A stretch of DNA of 64,000 bases. Source: an uncultured Pelagibacteraceae bacterium (GTDB taxonomy: Bacteria > Pseudomonadota > Alphaproteobacteria > Pelagibacterales > Pelagibacteraceae). Below the pieces are notes generated by a model, which worked only from the letters and a program-made list of their open reading frames with translations, had not been told where the DNA came from and searched no databases. The first letter of the stretch is position 1. Every line of letters starts with the position of its first letter. The DNA lies in the NCBI GenBank assembly GCA_902536085.1, contig CACAWF010000001.1, forward strand, positions 62,001-126,000, given 5' to 3'. Of this stretch, positions 19,761 to 28,024 are shown in pieces. The position numbers were made by a program, and so were the translations under genes.

Positions 19761-20354
19761 TTAAAGATTTTTTTCTAAAATTTTTTTAAATTCTCGATAA
19801 TCTATTTTTCCAGTATATTTTTTTTCATTAATAAATACTGTTGGAGTAGAATCTATTTTATATTTTTTTTGTGCCTCAATTCTTTGATTGAGTATCTCAT
19901 CTTGCGCTTTATCATTTTTCAAACAGCTGCTCATTTTTTCTTCATTCAAATTTACCTCAGACCCAATTTCTTTAATTGAATCATTTATTTTAATTATATC
20001 AGATCCAGAGGCCCATAATCTTTGTTTTTCGTAAATTTTTCCCAAAAGTTCAAATTTTTTACTATTATCAACATCACATCTTAAGATAATTTCTGCATTG
20101 AGAGCAGCTAAGTCTAAAGGGAATGGATGGTGCTCAAATCTCACTAATCCTTTGTCTATAAAGTCTTTTTTTAATTTATAATAAATTTTTGAGTGAAAGT
20201 TTGCACAAGCTGGGCAAGTTAAAGATGAAAAAACTTTGATTGTGATTTTTGACTCTAAGTTTCCTATAGCAACGTTTTTACTATGGGCTTGAAAGGGAAA
20301 AAATATAAAAAATAGAATAATTAATCTTAAAAACATATCATTTAAGTTTTTCAT
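19761..20354 (-). CDS. DsbA-like periplasmic thiol oxidoreductase
   Basis: Thioredoxin-fold protein with a signal peptide (IILFFIFFPFQAHS) and the active site LTCPACANFH, cysteines at 47 and 50, followed by a helical insertion and the cis-proline strand STPTVFINEKKYTG. Length 197. It probably forms or isomerises disulfides in the periplasm. The order dciA, dsbA-like, smc is shared by many alphaproteobacteria. An in-frame ATG at 20336 is an alternative start, giving MFLRL as the beginning. Confidence 0.9.
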   Translation of the reverse strand: MKNLNDMFLRLIILFFIFFPFQAHSKNVAIGNLESKITIKVFSSLTCPACANFHSKIYYKLKKDFIDKGLVRFEHHPFPLDLAALNAEIILRCDVDNSKKFELLGKIYEKQRLWASGSDIIKINDSIKEIGSEVNLNEEKMSSCLKNDKAQDEILNQRIEAQKKYKIDSTPTVFINEKKYTGKIDYREFKKILEKNL

Positions 20355-20823
20355 TATAGGCCTTCAAAAAATTGTTTAGAGAACTTTTTAATTGATAATC
20401 TTTTATTTTTTTTATTTTTTCCTCTATTTTAGTAAAATTTTTGATTTTTGGTATAGTTTTATTTTTTTTGTTAATTTTATTTTGCGCAATTTTAAGCGAA
20501 ATACTACCTATACAGTTATATCCAAAAAAACTATTTATTTTGTCTATTATTTCATTTTTTTCATATTCTATTTGCATTTCTTTACCATGAATAACATTTA
20601 GAACTAAAACTCCATTTCTCATTTCTTTTCCCATTTTAACTGTGACAGGATAGCAAGCATCTGAAATTTTCTTACTTACCACTCTTGTCCAGTTATCAAC
20701 TATATTGGAGAAGTTATAACCACCTTTTCTTAGATGTTTTTTTAGTGTCTTAGGAATTGAACTTGAAAAAGGTCTCAAGCCTTGTATGTAAGTATACGTT
20801 TTATTATTATTTTTGTTATGCAT
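20338..20823 (-). CDS. dciA: DUF721/DciA family protein
   Basis: DciA-type proteins load or recruit the replicative helicase DnaB in bacteria lacking DnaC/DnaI. The family core is at about 15-100: RPFSSSIPKTLKKHLRKGG, NWTRVVSKKISDACYPV and VLVLNVIHGKEMQIEYEKNEIIDKIN. The C-terminal third is lysine-rich and less conserved. Length 161 fits. Its ATG forms half of the palindrome ATGCAT, the other half being the mutY start, so its promoter must lie within mutY. Confidence 0.85.
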   Translation of the reverse strand: MHNKNNNKTYTYIQGLRPFSSSIPKTLKKHLRKGGYNFSNIVDNWTRVVSKKISDACYPVTVKMGKEMRNGVLVLNVIHGKEMQIEYEKNEIIDKINSFFGYNCIGSISLKIAQNKINKKNKTIPKIKNFTKIEEKIKKIKDYQLKSSLNNFLKAYNEKLK

Positions 20824-21819
20824 TTAAATTCAACTTTATCAAAAAAAATTTTAGCTTGGTATGATAATAGCAAAAGAAATCTACCATGGCGTGTTGGCAA
20901 AAAGTCACCTAAAAAGCTGTATTATAGACTGTTGAGCGAGTTTATGTTGCAACAAACTCAGGTAAAAACAGTTGTTCCATATTTTTTCAAATTTACAAAA
21001 AAATTTAAAACAATTGAAGCTTTATCTAAAAGCAACGAAAAAGAAATCTTAAAAATGTGGGAAGGTCTTGGTTACTATAGAAGAGCAAGAAACCTTTTAG
21101 CATGCTGTAAGATCCTTGTAAGAAATCATAAATCAAGATTACCAAGCTCAATAGCTGAAATTAAAAATCTTCCCGGAATAGGAGATTATACTGCAAATGC
21201 TTTATTAGGCCTAGTTTATAATGAGCCGAGAATTGCAGTAGATGGAAATGTGAAAAGAGTCTTTTCACGAAATTTGAATATTAAGGAAAAAAATATAAAA
21301 TTTGATAAATTAATTGAAAAAAATAAAAAAAAACTTTTTAGCACAAATCGAAATGCTGATTTCGTTGAAGCTTTAATGGAATTTGGTGCGTTGGTATGTA
21401 AACCAAAGGACCCAAAATGTCTTACTTGTTGTTTGAATAAAACATGCAAGTATTTTAAATCTGATAAAAAGATTAAAAACATCAGAAATAAAATGATCAA
21501 AAATAAAAATTACGATATTTTTTGTCATATTAATAAAAAAAAACAAATTGCTTTGACAAAAAATAATCAAATCAATTTTTTGAAAAATTTTAATTTACCC
21601 CAGATCAAAGAAGCTAATAGTTTTAAAAAGGAACCGAATTGGAAATTTTTAAAAAACTATAAAAATTCAATTTCAAATTTAAAATTAAATATTAATCTCT
21701 ATTATAAATTTTCAAATAAGCTTCCACCAAAGTATAATTGGTATTCTTTAAAAGATAATAAAGAGTTTGTTCCAAGTTTTACAAAGAAAATATTAAGACA
21801 AGTTTCAACTTTATTTTAA
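20818..21819 (+). CDS. mutY: A/G-specific adenine glycosylase
   Basis: Removes adenine mispaired with 8-oxoguanine. The start is taken at the ATG at 20818 (HLNSTLSKKILAWYD) rather than an upstream in-frame ATG at 20782. Catalytic glutamate in LLSEFMLQQTQV (41), helix-hairpin-helix LPGIGDYTANALL, catalytic aspartate in AVDGNVKRV (142). The [4Fe-4S] ligands are complete at 194, 201, 204 and 210 with the C-x6-C-x2-C-x5-C spacing. The C-terminal 8-oxoguanine recognition domain is lysine/asparagine-rich and short. Length 333. The stop shares one base with the next gene. Confidence 0.95.
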   Translation: MHLNSTLSKKILAWYDNSKRNLPWRVGKKSPKKLYYRLLSEFMLQQTQVKTVVPYFFKFTKKFKTIEALSKSNEKEILKMWEGLGYYRRARNLLACCKILVRNHKSRLPSSIAEIKNLPGIGDYTANALLGLVYNEPRIAVDGNVKRVFSRNLNIKEKNIKFDKLIEKNKKKLFSTNRNADFVEALMEFGALVCKPKDPKCLTCCLNKTCKYFKSDKKIKNIRNKMIKNKNYDIFCHINKKKQIALTKNNQINFLKNFNLPQIKEANSFKKEPNWKFLKNYKNSISNLKLNINLYYKFSNKLPPKYNWYSLKDNKEFVPSFTKKILRQVSTLF

Positions 21820-22949
21820 TGAAAAAAAAAATAGCAATAATTGGTGCTGGTATAGCAGGTTTAACTCTTGCGAACCTAATTAAAAAAAATTCTGATTATG
21901 AATTTATGTTATATGAAAAACAAGAAAGTTTATCCTTCGATGAAGGATTTGGAATTCAACTTTCGACAAATAGTATAAAGATTTTAAACATTATTGGGTT
22001 TAATAAAATCGATAAAAGTAAAATTTTTCATCCAATAGGAGTCGATTTTTATAATATTCAAAATAAAAAAATCTGTGAATTAGATCTTACACAATTTAAT
22101 ACAGAAGAAAAAAAGTATACTACTTTAAAGAGATCTACATTGATTGAATTTTTAAAGGATGACGTATACACCCAACATTTAAGATTTGGAAAAAAGATTA
22201 AAGAAGTTTCTGAGCTAAAGGGAAAAGTTTTTATAAAGTTTGATGATAATACAAACGATCTTGTCGACTTCGTAATTGGCGCTGATGGTATATTTTCTAA
22301 TACTAGATCTTTTTTTGAAAAAAAAAAAAACGAGCCAAAATTTAAAAAAGCTATAGCCGTAAGAACAATACTAAAAACAAAATCTGAATTAAAGATTGAT
22401 GAGAAAAAAATAAGTCTCATGATGGGAAAAAATTGCCATATAGTGATATACCCATTAAATCAAAATAAAGAACTTAATCTTGTTTGTGTTATAAGAGACA
22501 AAAAATATGATCCAGATAATGTTAAGCAATTAGTCAATAAAGTCGTAGCCCAAAATTCTGATTTAGAAAAAGCATTTGAAGGTGATTTAAAATCTTGGCC
22601 TTTATATTTTACACCTCAAATACTTCCGTCCACAAATAATAAAGTTTTTTATATTGGTGATGCATTCAATGGTTTTTTGCCAACTCTAGCTCAAGGGGCA
22701 GGTCAATCGATCGAAAGTGCTTATGAACTATTCAGCTTAATAAAGGAAGACAAAGAAGATATTCAAAATGTTTATTATCAAGAGAGATTAATAAGAGCAA
22801 AGATTGTGAGAAGAAGATCAAATATTAATTTTTTTGCCTTTCATTTTTCCAGTTCGATTATGCAAGTGATTAGGAATTTTTTTATGAAATTTCTGATTAA
22901 AAGAAAGAGCTTTATTGGCTCTTATTTAGGAACGGTCTACAAACGTTAG
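21819..22949 (+). CDS. FAD-dependent monooxygenase, PHBH fold
   Basis: Flavoprotein hydroxylase. The N-terminal Rossmann motif is AIIGAGIAGLTLANLI, the NADPH/FAD motif is FVIGADGIFSNTR at about 150-162, and the second FAD motif is FYIGDAFNGFLPTLAQGAGQSIE near 280. Length 376. The GD motif resembles the salicylate-hydroxylase group more than UbiH, so a role in ubiquinone synthesis is possible but not shown; the substrate is unknown. It follows mutY directly and converges on ccrM, where the two stops share TTAG. Confidence 0.85.
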   Translation: MKKKIAIIGAGIAGLTLANLIKKNSDYEFMLYEKQESLSFDEGFGIQLSTNSIKILNIIGFNKIDKSKIFHPIGVDFYNIQNKKICELDLTQFNTEEKKYTTLKRSTLIEFLKDDVYTQHLRFGKKIKEVSELKGKVFIKFDDNTNDLVDFVIGADGIFSNTRSFFEKKKNEPKFKKAIAVRTILKTKSELKIDEKKISLMMGKNCHIVIYPLNQNKELNLVCVIRDKKYDPDNVKQLVNKVVAQNSDLEKAFEGDLKSWPLYFTPQILPSTNNKVFYIGDAFNGFLPTLAQGAGQSIESAYELFSLIKEDKEDIQNVYYQERLIRAKIVRRRSNINFFAFHFSSSIMQVIRNFFMKFLIKRKSFIGSYLGTVYKR

Positions 22950-24019
22950 ATTTGTTTTTCTGAAATAAATTTTTGTCTTAGGTTATCAATTGATACAGAT
23001 GATCCATTTAAATCATAATGCCAATAGGTCCAGCCATTATAACTTTCTGCACCCATTATTTTTGCAGCTATTTTGTGAATTGATCCTTCAGTATCCTTGT
23101 ATTTTAAGCTTCCATCAGCCATTATTTTCGCATTAATTTTTTTCTTAGGATCAAATAAAGAAGTGCCAGGTTTAATTATCCCCAATTCTACTAGTGAACC
23201 AAAAGGTATTCTTGGTTTTGATTTATTGTTTTCAATAGTATCAAGATAATCGTCAGCTATTTTAGAGGTTTTATTTATTCTTTCTTTTGCTACTACAAAG
23301 TATTTTTTATCTTTTTCAATTCCAAAATAATTTCTTCCTAATTTTTTAGACATAACAGCGGTAGTTCCCGTTCCTAGAAAAGGATCAAGCACACTGTCAC
23401 CTTTATTAGTTGTTGCTAAAATAATTCTATGAAGAAGTGCCTCAGGTTTTTGAGTAGAGTGTATTTTTTTTCCATTTCTCTTCAATCTTTCTTTTCCATT
23501 ACATATTGGTAATTTCCAGTCTGATCTCATTTGTAAATCATCATTTAAACATTTAAGAGATTGATAGTTAAAAGTATATTTTGATTTTTTGCTTTTTGAT
23601 GCCCAGATTAAAGTTTCATGAGCATTAGTAAATCTTGTTCCTCTGAAATTAGGCATTGGATTATTTTTTCTCCAAATTACGTCATTTAACAACCAGTAGC
23701 CCAAATTTTGTAAGTGGTATCCTAATCTAAAAATATTATGATAAGATCCTATTACCCATATAGACCCATTATCTTTTAAAATTCTTTTACACTCGTATAA
23801 CCAAGATTTACAGAAATCATCATAATGATTAAAACTATTAAATTGATCCCATTTATCGTTAACGCCATTTACTTTTGATGAGTCTGGACGAGTTAATTTC
23901 TCACCAATCTGCATGTTATAGGGTGGATCAGCAAAAACTAAATCAAAAGTTTTATCAGGAATTTTTTTTAATTCCTCTAAGCAGTCGCCATTAAGAATTT
24001 GGTTACAAAATTTTAACAT
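22946..24019 (-). CDS. ccrM: Adenine-specific DNA methyltransferase, CcrM type (GANTC)
   Basis: Beta-class N6-adenine methyltransferase, orphan (no restriction gene nearby), expected to methylate GANTC. Motif IV FADPPYNMQI is at about 30-39. After the target-recognition region, the S-adenosylmethionine motif SVLDPFLGTGTTAV comes late, the beta-class order. The C-terminus (about 265-350) is the RAMA-like domain typical of CcrM: SLVELGIIKPGTSLF, NAKIMADGSLKY, ESYNGWTYWHY. Length 357 matches. An inverted repeat with two GANTC sites lies directly before the start. It lies 78 bases downstream of rnhB, a common alphaproteobacterial pairing. Confidence 0.95.
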   Translation of the reverse strand: MLKFCNQILNGDCLEELKKIPDKTFDLVFADPPYNMQIGEKLTRPDSSKVNGVNDKWDQFNSFNHYDDFCKSWLYECKRILKDNGSIWVIGSYHNIFRLGYHLQNLGYWLLNDVIWRKNNPMPNFRGTRFTNAHETLIWASKSKKSKYTFNYQSLKCLNDDLQMRSDWKLPICNGKERLKRNGKKIHSTQKPEALLHRIILATTNKGDSVLDPFLGTGTTAVMSKKLGRNYFGIEKDKKYFVVAKERINKTSKIADDYLDTIENNKSKPRIPFGSLVELGIIKPGTSLFDPKKKINAKIMADGSLKYKDTEGSIHKIAAKIMGAESYNGWTYWHYDLNGSSVSIDNLRQKFISEKQI

Positions 24020-24025
24020 TTATTT

Positions 24026-24046
24026 GATTCAACTCTAAATTGAATC
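24026..24046 (-). promoter_or_regulatory. Perfect inverted repeat with two GANTC sites before ccrM
   Basis: GATTCAA at 24026-24032 and TTGAATC at 24040-24046 are exact inverted copies, seven bases each, with a seven-base spacer. Each arm carries one GANTC, the CcrM target. The dyad ends six bases before the ccrM ATG. A TACAAT -10-like hexamer at 24072-24077 (minus strand) would place the dyad in the transcribed leader. It could be a methylation-sensitive operator, or an RNA hairpin over the ribosome-binding region. Confidence 0.6.
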
Positions 24047-24097
24047 CAGGGTCAAATCATTTTAGAAAAAAATTGTATCTTCTTGTGTTTGAGAAAT

Positions 24098-24667
24098 TTA
24101 ACTCGACAATATCTTGTGTACAGGTTTAAAATCTTTTCTGTGATGAGCAGTAACACCAAACTTTCTTAAACCATCTAAATGAGCTTTAGTGCCGTAACCA
24201 AAGTTTCTATCCCAAGCATAATTAGAAAATTTTTTTGATAATTTTATCATAAAGTTATCTCTATAAACTTTTGCAATTATAGATGCGGCACTTATTACTT
24301 TAATTTTTTCATCGCCATTGATTATTGCTTTACAATTTTTTAAACCTTTTGGAACAAAGTTTCCATCTACCAAAGTCAAACCTGGTTTTACGATTAGTTG
24401 ATCAATTGCTCTTTTCATGGAAAGCAGTGATGCTTGTAGAATATTTAGATTAAAGATTTCATTCACGGATGCAATACCTATTGAATAATAAGAGTTATAT
24501 TTAATATGTTCAGAAATTTTTTCCCGTTTGTTGAAAGATATTTTCTTAGAGTCTTTTAAAAGTCTTAGATCTATACCTTTTTTGAATATCACAGCAGCAG
24601 AGACAACTGGGCCTGCAAGACATCCTCTTCCAACTTCATCAACTCCTGCTGTAATTAATTCTTTCAA
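24098..24667 (-). CDS. rnhB: Ribonuclease HII
   Basis: Cuts at single ribonucleotides in DNA. Motifs: AGVDEVGRGCLAGPVVSAAV near the N-terminus (catalytic DE pair), LKDSKKISFNKRE, and KVISAASIIAKVYRDNFM. GYGTKAHLDGLRKFG is seen near the end. Length 189. The start is a TTG immediately after the TAA of the glycosylase gene; no ATG lies upstream of the DEVGRG motif in frame. Confidence 0.96.
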   Translation of the reverse strand: MKELITAGVDEVGRGCLAGPVVSAAVIFKKGIDLRLLKDSKKISFNKREKISEHIKYNSYYSIGIASVNEIFNLNILQASLLSMKRAIDQLIVKPGLTLVDGNFVPKGLKNCKAIINGDEKIKVISAASIIAKVYRDNFMIKLSKKFSNYAWDRNFGYGTKAHLDGLRKFGVTAHHRKDFKPVHKILSS

Positions 24668-25360
24668 TTAAATTCTTAGCTTAGTTTTTTTATCTCTTAT
24701 CATTTTTAAATCAATCCAAGACATCTTTTTTTGGGCCGGCTGTCTCATTAAAAACGCAGGGTGAAAAGTAATGATAACGGAAGTTTTACAATTTCCAAAT
24801 TCTTTTTCTATCCACTTTCCTCTCATTTTTGAAATAACTACATCATTACCAATAAGTGCATTCATCGCAGTGCTTCCAAGAAGAACGAGTATTTTTGGTT
24901 CAATTATTTCAATATGTTTTGTGATAAAGGGTAAATATCTTTTAATTTCTTCATCCGTAGGTCTTCGGTTTTCAGGGGGTCGATAATTAATAATATTAGA
25001 GATATAAACTTTTTTCCTATCTAAATTTATTGCAGCTAGCATTTTATCCAACAACAATCCTGCTCTTCCGACAAAAGGTAAACCCTCATCGTCCTCATTG
25101 GCACCTGGCGCTTCTCCAATAAGCATTATTTCTGATTTAGGATTACCATCACTGAAAACTATGTTCTTAGCATTTTTCTTAAGATCACATTTTTTCAAAT
25201 TCATAATAGACTTTTTCAAAAACTCTAAACTTTTAGATTTATCTTCAGGTATTTCATAATTATCTTTTTTATACCTATTGATTGCTTTATTATTGTAAAT
25301 TAGATTGTGATTTATAAGATTATAATATTTTATTAATTTAATTTTATTATTTTTTAACAT
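24668..25360 (-). CDS. Uracil-DNA glycosylase, family 4-like
   Basis: DNA repair glycosylase of the UDG superfamily. Motif 1 GEAPGANEDDEGLPFVGRAG is at about 82-101, and motif 2 is TFHPAFLMRQPAQK near 205. NIINYRPPENRRPTDEE is typical of family 4. Of the usual four Fe-S cysteines only C58 is in the expected context; the position before PFI in the NRRPT segment is tyrosine. The N-terminal 45 residues are a lysine/asparagine-rich extension. Length 230. Its ATG lies only three bases from the divergent ATG of the TPR gene. Confidence 0.88.
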   Translation of the reverse strand: MLKNNKIKLIKYYNLINHNLIYNNKAINRYKKDNYEIPEDKSKSLEFLKKSIMNLKKCDLKKNAKNIVFSDGNPKSEIMLIGEAPGANEDDEGLPFVGRAGLLLDKMLAAINLDRKKVYISNIINYRPPENRRPTDEEIKRYLPFITKHIEIIEPKILVLLGSTAMNALIGNDVVISKMRGKWIEKEFGNCKTSVIITFHPAFLMRQPAQKKMSWIDLKMIRDKKTKLRI

Positions 25361-25363
25361 TTT

Positions 25364-27064
25364 ATGCTCAAAAGTGAAAAACTAAATAAGATTACAGGAC
25401 ATATTACATTTGTCATTATTTTTATTTTTTTTTCCACACTTGAAGCAAAAAATTTGGACAAATACAACAAGGCAGAAAATATAGCTGATTATTTTTCAGG
25501 TATTCTGCTTTTAAATCAAAGCAAATATAACGACTCTTATCAGTACTTTAAAAAGCTTGATGGACTTGAAGATAGCCACCCGGATTACTCCATAAAGTAT
25601 ATTTATTCTTTAATTAATTCTGGAAATTTTAGCCAAGCTTTTAATTTTGCAAAAAAACTGAGTAGAGAAAAAAAAAATAACTATGAAAGCGATATAGTCC
25701 TTGGAATAAATTACCTCAAAAATTCTAAATATGATCTTGCTAAAAAATATCTAATTGAAGCAAAAAAAAATAATTCAATTTCTGTTTTAAACAATTATAT
25801 TTTAAATACATTATATATTTGGTCTGATTTGGAGGGAAGCACTTTAGAAGAGGCTAAGCTTAAACTTAGTCAACTTGATAATAGATTTGATAACTTAAAA
25901 AAAATTCAAAATGTTTTTTTACATTGTTATTTCAATAGCCAAGATACAGATTTTCTTTTTAATAAACTCATTTCTAACGAAAAAACTGATTTCTCAAGAT
26001 ACAACTATTTTTATGCAAGACATTTAGATAACAAAGGACAAAAAATTGAAGCTAGAAAAATTATTAATAAAGGTTTAAAGAAATATCCTAGAAATTTAAT
26101 TCTCAATCAATATAAGGTCAATTTAGATCTTCAAAAAAATTTCTCTGACTTTAATTGTAGTAATAAGTTAGATATTGTAGCAGAATTACTTTACATAGCA
26201 GCAAATGCCTTGTCTTCACAATCATATTTTCAGACCTCAAATTTTTATTTAAATTTTTCAAAATATTTAAACAAAAATTTTTATTCATTTGATACTCTTT
26301 TAGCAGAAAATTTTTATAAAATTGAAGATTTAGAGAGTTCAAAAAAAACTTATCAAAAGTTAAGAAAGAATGGAAATGCTTTTGAGTGGTATTCAAATAA
26401 ACAAATTTCTAGAATTTTAATAAAAGAGAAAAGAATAGATGATGCAATCAAATTATACACAAATTCTTTCAACAATCTTCCATCCCAAGGAATTTATGAA
26501 ATTTATGATTATGCTGAATTTTTAAAAAATAATGAAAAGTACGCAGACTCTATAAAATATTATACAAAAGTTTTTGAAAAAATAGATAAAGTACATCCGC
26601 TTTATCCTGAAGTCACTGATAGTAGAGGTGTTGCATATGAAAGAATCGGACAGTGGGATAAAGCTGAAAAAGATCTTCTCACGTCTTTGGAAGTGAGTCC
26701 CAATCAAGCTTATGTAATTAACTATCTAGCATACACTTGGATAGAACAAGGTATAAAAATTGAAAAATCTTTAGAAATGTTAGAAAAAGCAAACAAAATA
26801 AAATCCAATGACCCGTACATAATAGACTCTCTTGGTTGGGCTTTATACAAACTGAAGAGATATGAAGAGTCAAAAGATTATCTTCAACTTGCTGTCAAAT
26901 TAATGCCTGCAGATCCAATAGTTAATGATCATTACGGTGATGTTCTTTGGCAAAATGGTAACGAAATTCAGGCTAGATATTACTGGAACTACGTTTTGAA
27001 TCTTGAAAAGGCTGAAAAAGATTTAAAATCAAAAATTGAACAAAAATTAATAAAAGGCCTTTAA
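25364..27064 (+). CDS. TPR repeat protein with signal peptide
   Basis: Begins with a hydrophobic leader (HITFVIIFIFFSTLEAK), so it is probably exported or anchored. The rest is a helical solenoid; the clearest tetratricopeptide repeats are at about 375-540 (for example GVAYERIGQWDKAEKDLLTS, NYLAYTWIEQG, DSLGWALYKLKRYEESKDYL). Alphaproteobacterial relatives of 550-600 residues are often called O-linked GlcNAc transferase-like or simply TPR proteins, but no catalytic domain is visible. The partner is unknown. It is followed four bases later by ispE. Confidence 0.85.
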   Translation: MLKSEKLNKITGHITFVIIFIFFSTLEAKNLDKYNKAENIADYFSGILLLNQSKYNDSYQYFKKLDGLEDSHPDYSIKYIYSLINSGNFSQAFNFAKKLSREKKNNYESDIVLGINYLKNSKYDLAKKYLIEAKKNNSISVLNNYILNTLYIWSDLEGSTLEEAKLKLSQLDNRFDNLKKIQNVFLHCYFNSQDTDFLFNKLISNEKTDFSRYNYFYARHLDNKGQKIEARKIINKGLKKYPRNLILNQYKVNLDLQKNFSDFNCSNKLDIVAELLYIAANALSSQSYFQTSNFYLNFSKYLNKNFYSFDTLLAENFYKIEDLESSKKTYQKLRKNGNAFEWYSNKQISRILIKEKRIDDAIKLYTNSFNNLPSQGIYEIYDYAEFLKNNEKYADSIKYYTKVFEKIDKVHPLYPEVTDSRGVAYERIGQWDKAEKDLLTSLEVSPNQAYVINYLAYTWIEQGIKIEKSLEMLEKANKIKSNDPYIIDSLGWALYKLKRYEESKDYLQLAVKLMPADPIVNDHYGDVLWQNGNEIQARYYWNYVLNLEKAEKDLKSKIEQKLIKGL

Positions 27065-27068
27065 AAGT

Positions 27069-27908
27069 ATGGTTTTAAGGTCTTACGCAAAAATAAATTT
27101 AACATTATCAGTCAATAAAAAACTCAAAAGTGGACTTCATAATATTCAGTCAGTTTATTGTCTCATTAACCTGCATGACAAAATATTTTTAAAAAAAAAT
27201 AAAAATAAACATTTCGACCAAGTTTCTTTTACTGGTCCTTTTTCTAAAGACATTAACAAATCAAATAATTCAGTCAAAAAAGTACTAAAAGTAATGAGAA
27301 AAAATAAAATAATTCATGATTATTATTCTGTAAAAGTAAATAAAAAAATTCCAGTCTTTGCTGGCCTAGGTGGAGGCACAAGTAACGCTGCAACACTATT
27401 GAAGCATTTAACAAAAAATAGTTTAAATAAAAAGATTTTAAGTAAAATTACAAGGAAAGTTGGATCTGATTTAAGGCTTTTTTTTCATAATCAGGGATAT
27501 CAAAAAAATTTGAAATCTGTTACCCATTTAAAGAAAAAACATAAGTTTCATTTTTTATTGATCTTTCCCAAGATAAAAAGCTCTACTAAAAGCGTTTATG
27601 CTAAAGTCAAAAATTACTCAAAATTAAAAAAAACTTTTAATAAAAACTTAGCTGTTAGAAAAAATTTCATTGAGCTTCTTATAAATTCTAGAAATGACTT
27701 ACAATCCATTGTTGAAAAAAAGCATAAAATTTTAAAAAAATTGCTATTCAACATTAACGAATTAAAAGGATGCCATTTTTCAAGAATGACAGGCTCAGGA
27801 TCCACTTGTTATGGTTTGTTTGTTAATAAAAATAGTTCATTAGTCGCACTTAAAAAATTAAGAAAGAAATACCCTAAATTTTGGTTCTCGATTGCAAAAA
27901 CTATTTAA
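27069..27908 (+). CDS. ispE: 4-diphosphocytidyl-2-C-methyl-D-erythritol kinase
   Basis: GHMP-family kinase of the MEP isoprenoid pathway. The start SYAKINLTLSV, the glycine-rich ATP loop VFAGLGGGTSNAATLLKHL at about 96-114, and the C-terminal SRMTGSGSTCYGLF are diagnostic. Length 279. It is very lysine-rich, which reflects local base composition. With ispH it is the second MEP enzyme in the window. Confidence 0.95.
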   Translation: MVLRSYAKINLTLSVNKKLKSGLHNIQSVYCLINLHDKIFLKKNKNKHFDQVSFTGPFSKDINKSNNSVKKVLKVMRKNKIIHDYYSVKVNKKIPVFAGLGGGTSNAATLLKHLTKNSLNKKILSKITRKVGSDLRLFFHNQGYQKNLKSVTHLKKKHKFHFLLIFPKIKSSTKSVYAKVKNYSKLKKTFNKNLAVRKNFIELLINSRNDLQSIVEKKHKILKKLLFNINELKGCHFSRMTGSGSTCYGLFVNKNSSLVALKKLRKKYPKFWFSIAKTI

Positions 27909-27924
27909 ATTTATTTAATTATGA

Positions 27925-27930
27925 TATATT
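27925..27930 (+). promoter_or_regulatory. Possible -10 element for tRNA-Gln
   Basis: TATATT within TGATATATT, 13 bases before the first tRNA base, is a fair -10 element placing the start about seven bases upstream of the mature 5' end. No convincing -35 hexamer is seen at the right distance. Read-through from ispE is the alternative. Confidence 0.25.
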
Positions 27931-27943
27931 TGTCATTTGTAAT

Positions 27944-28017
27944 TGGGGCATAGCCAAGCGGTAAGGCAGCGGTTTTTGATACCGCCATCCTAGGTTCGAA
28001 TCCTAGTGCCCCAGCCA
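27944..28017 (+). tRNA. tRNA-Gln (anticodon UUG)
   Basis: A full cloverleaf can be folded. The acceptor TGGGGCA pairs with TGCCCCA, then discriminator G and an encoded CCA at 28015-28017. The anticodon stem GCGGT/ACCGC closes the loop TTTTGAT, giving anticodon TTG. The T arm is CTAGGTTCGAATCCTAG. It lies between ispE and the CCA-adding enzyme gene, which begins seven bases later. Confidence 0.97.
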
Positions 28018-28024
28018 TAGATTT

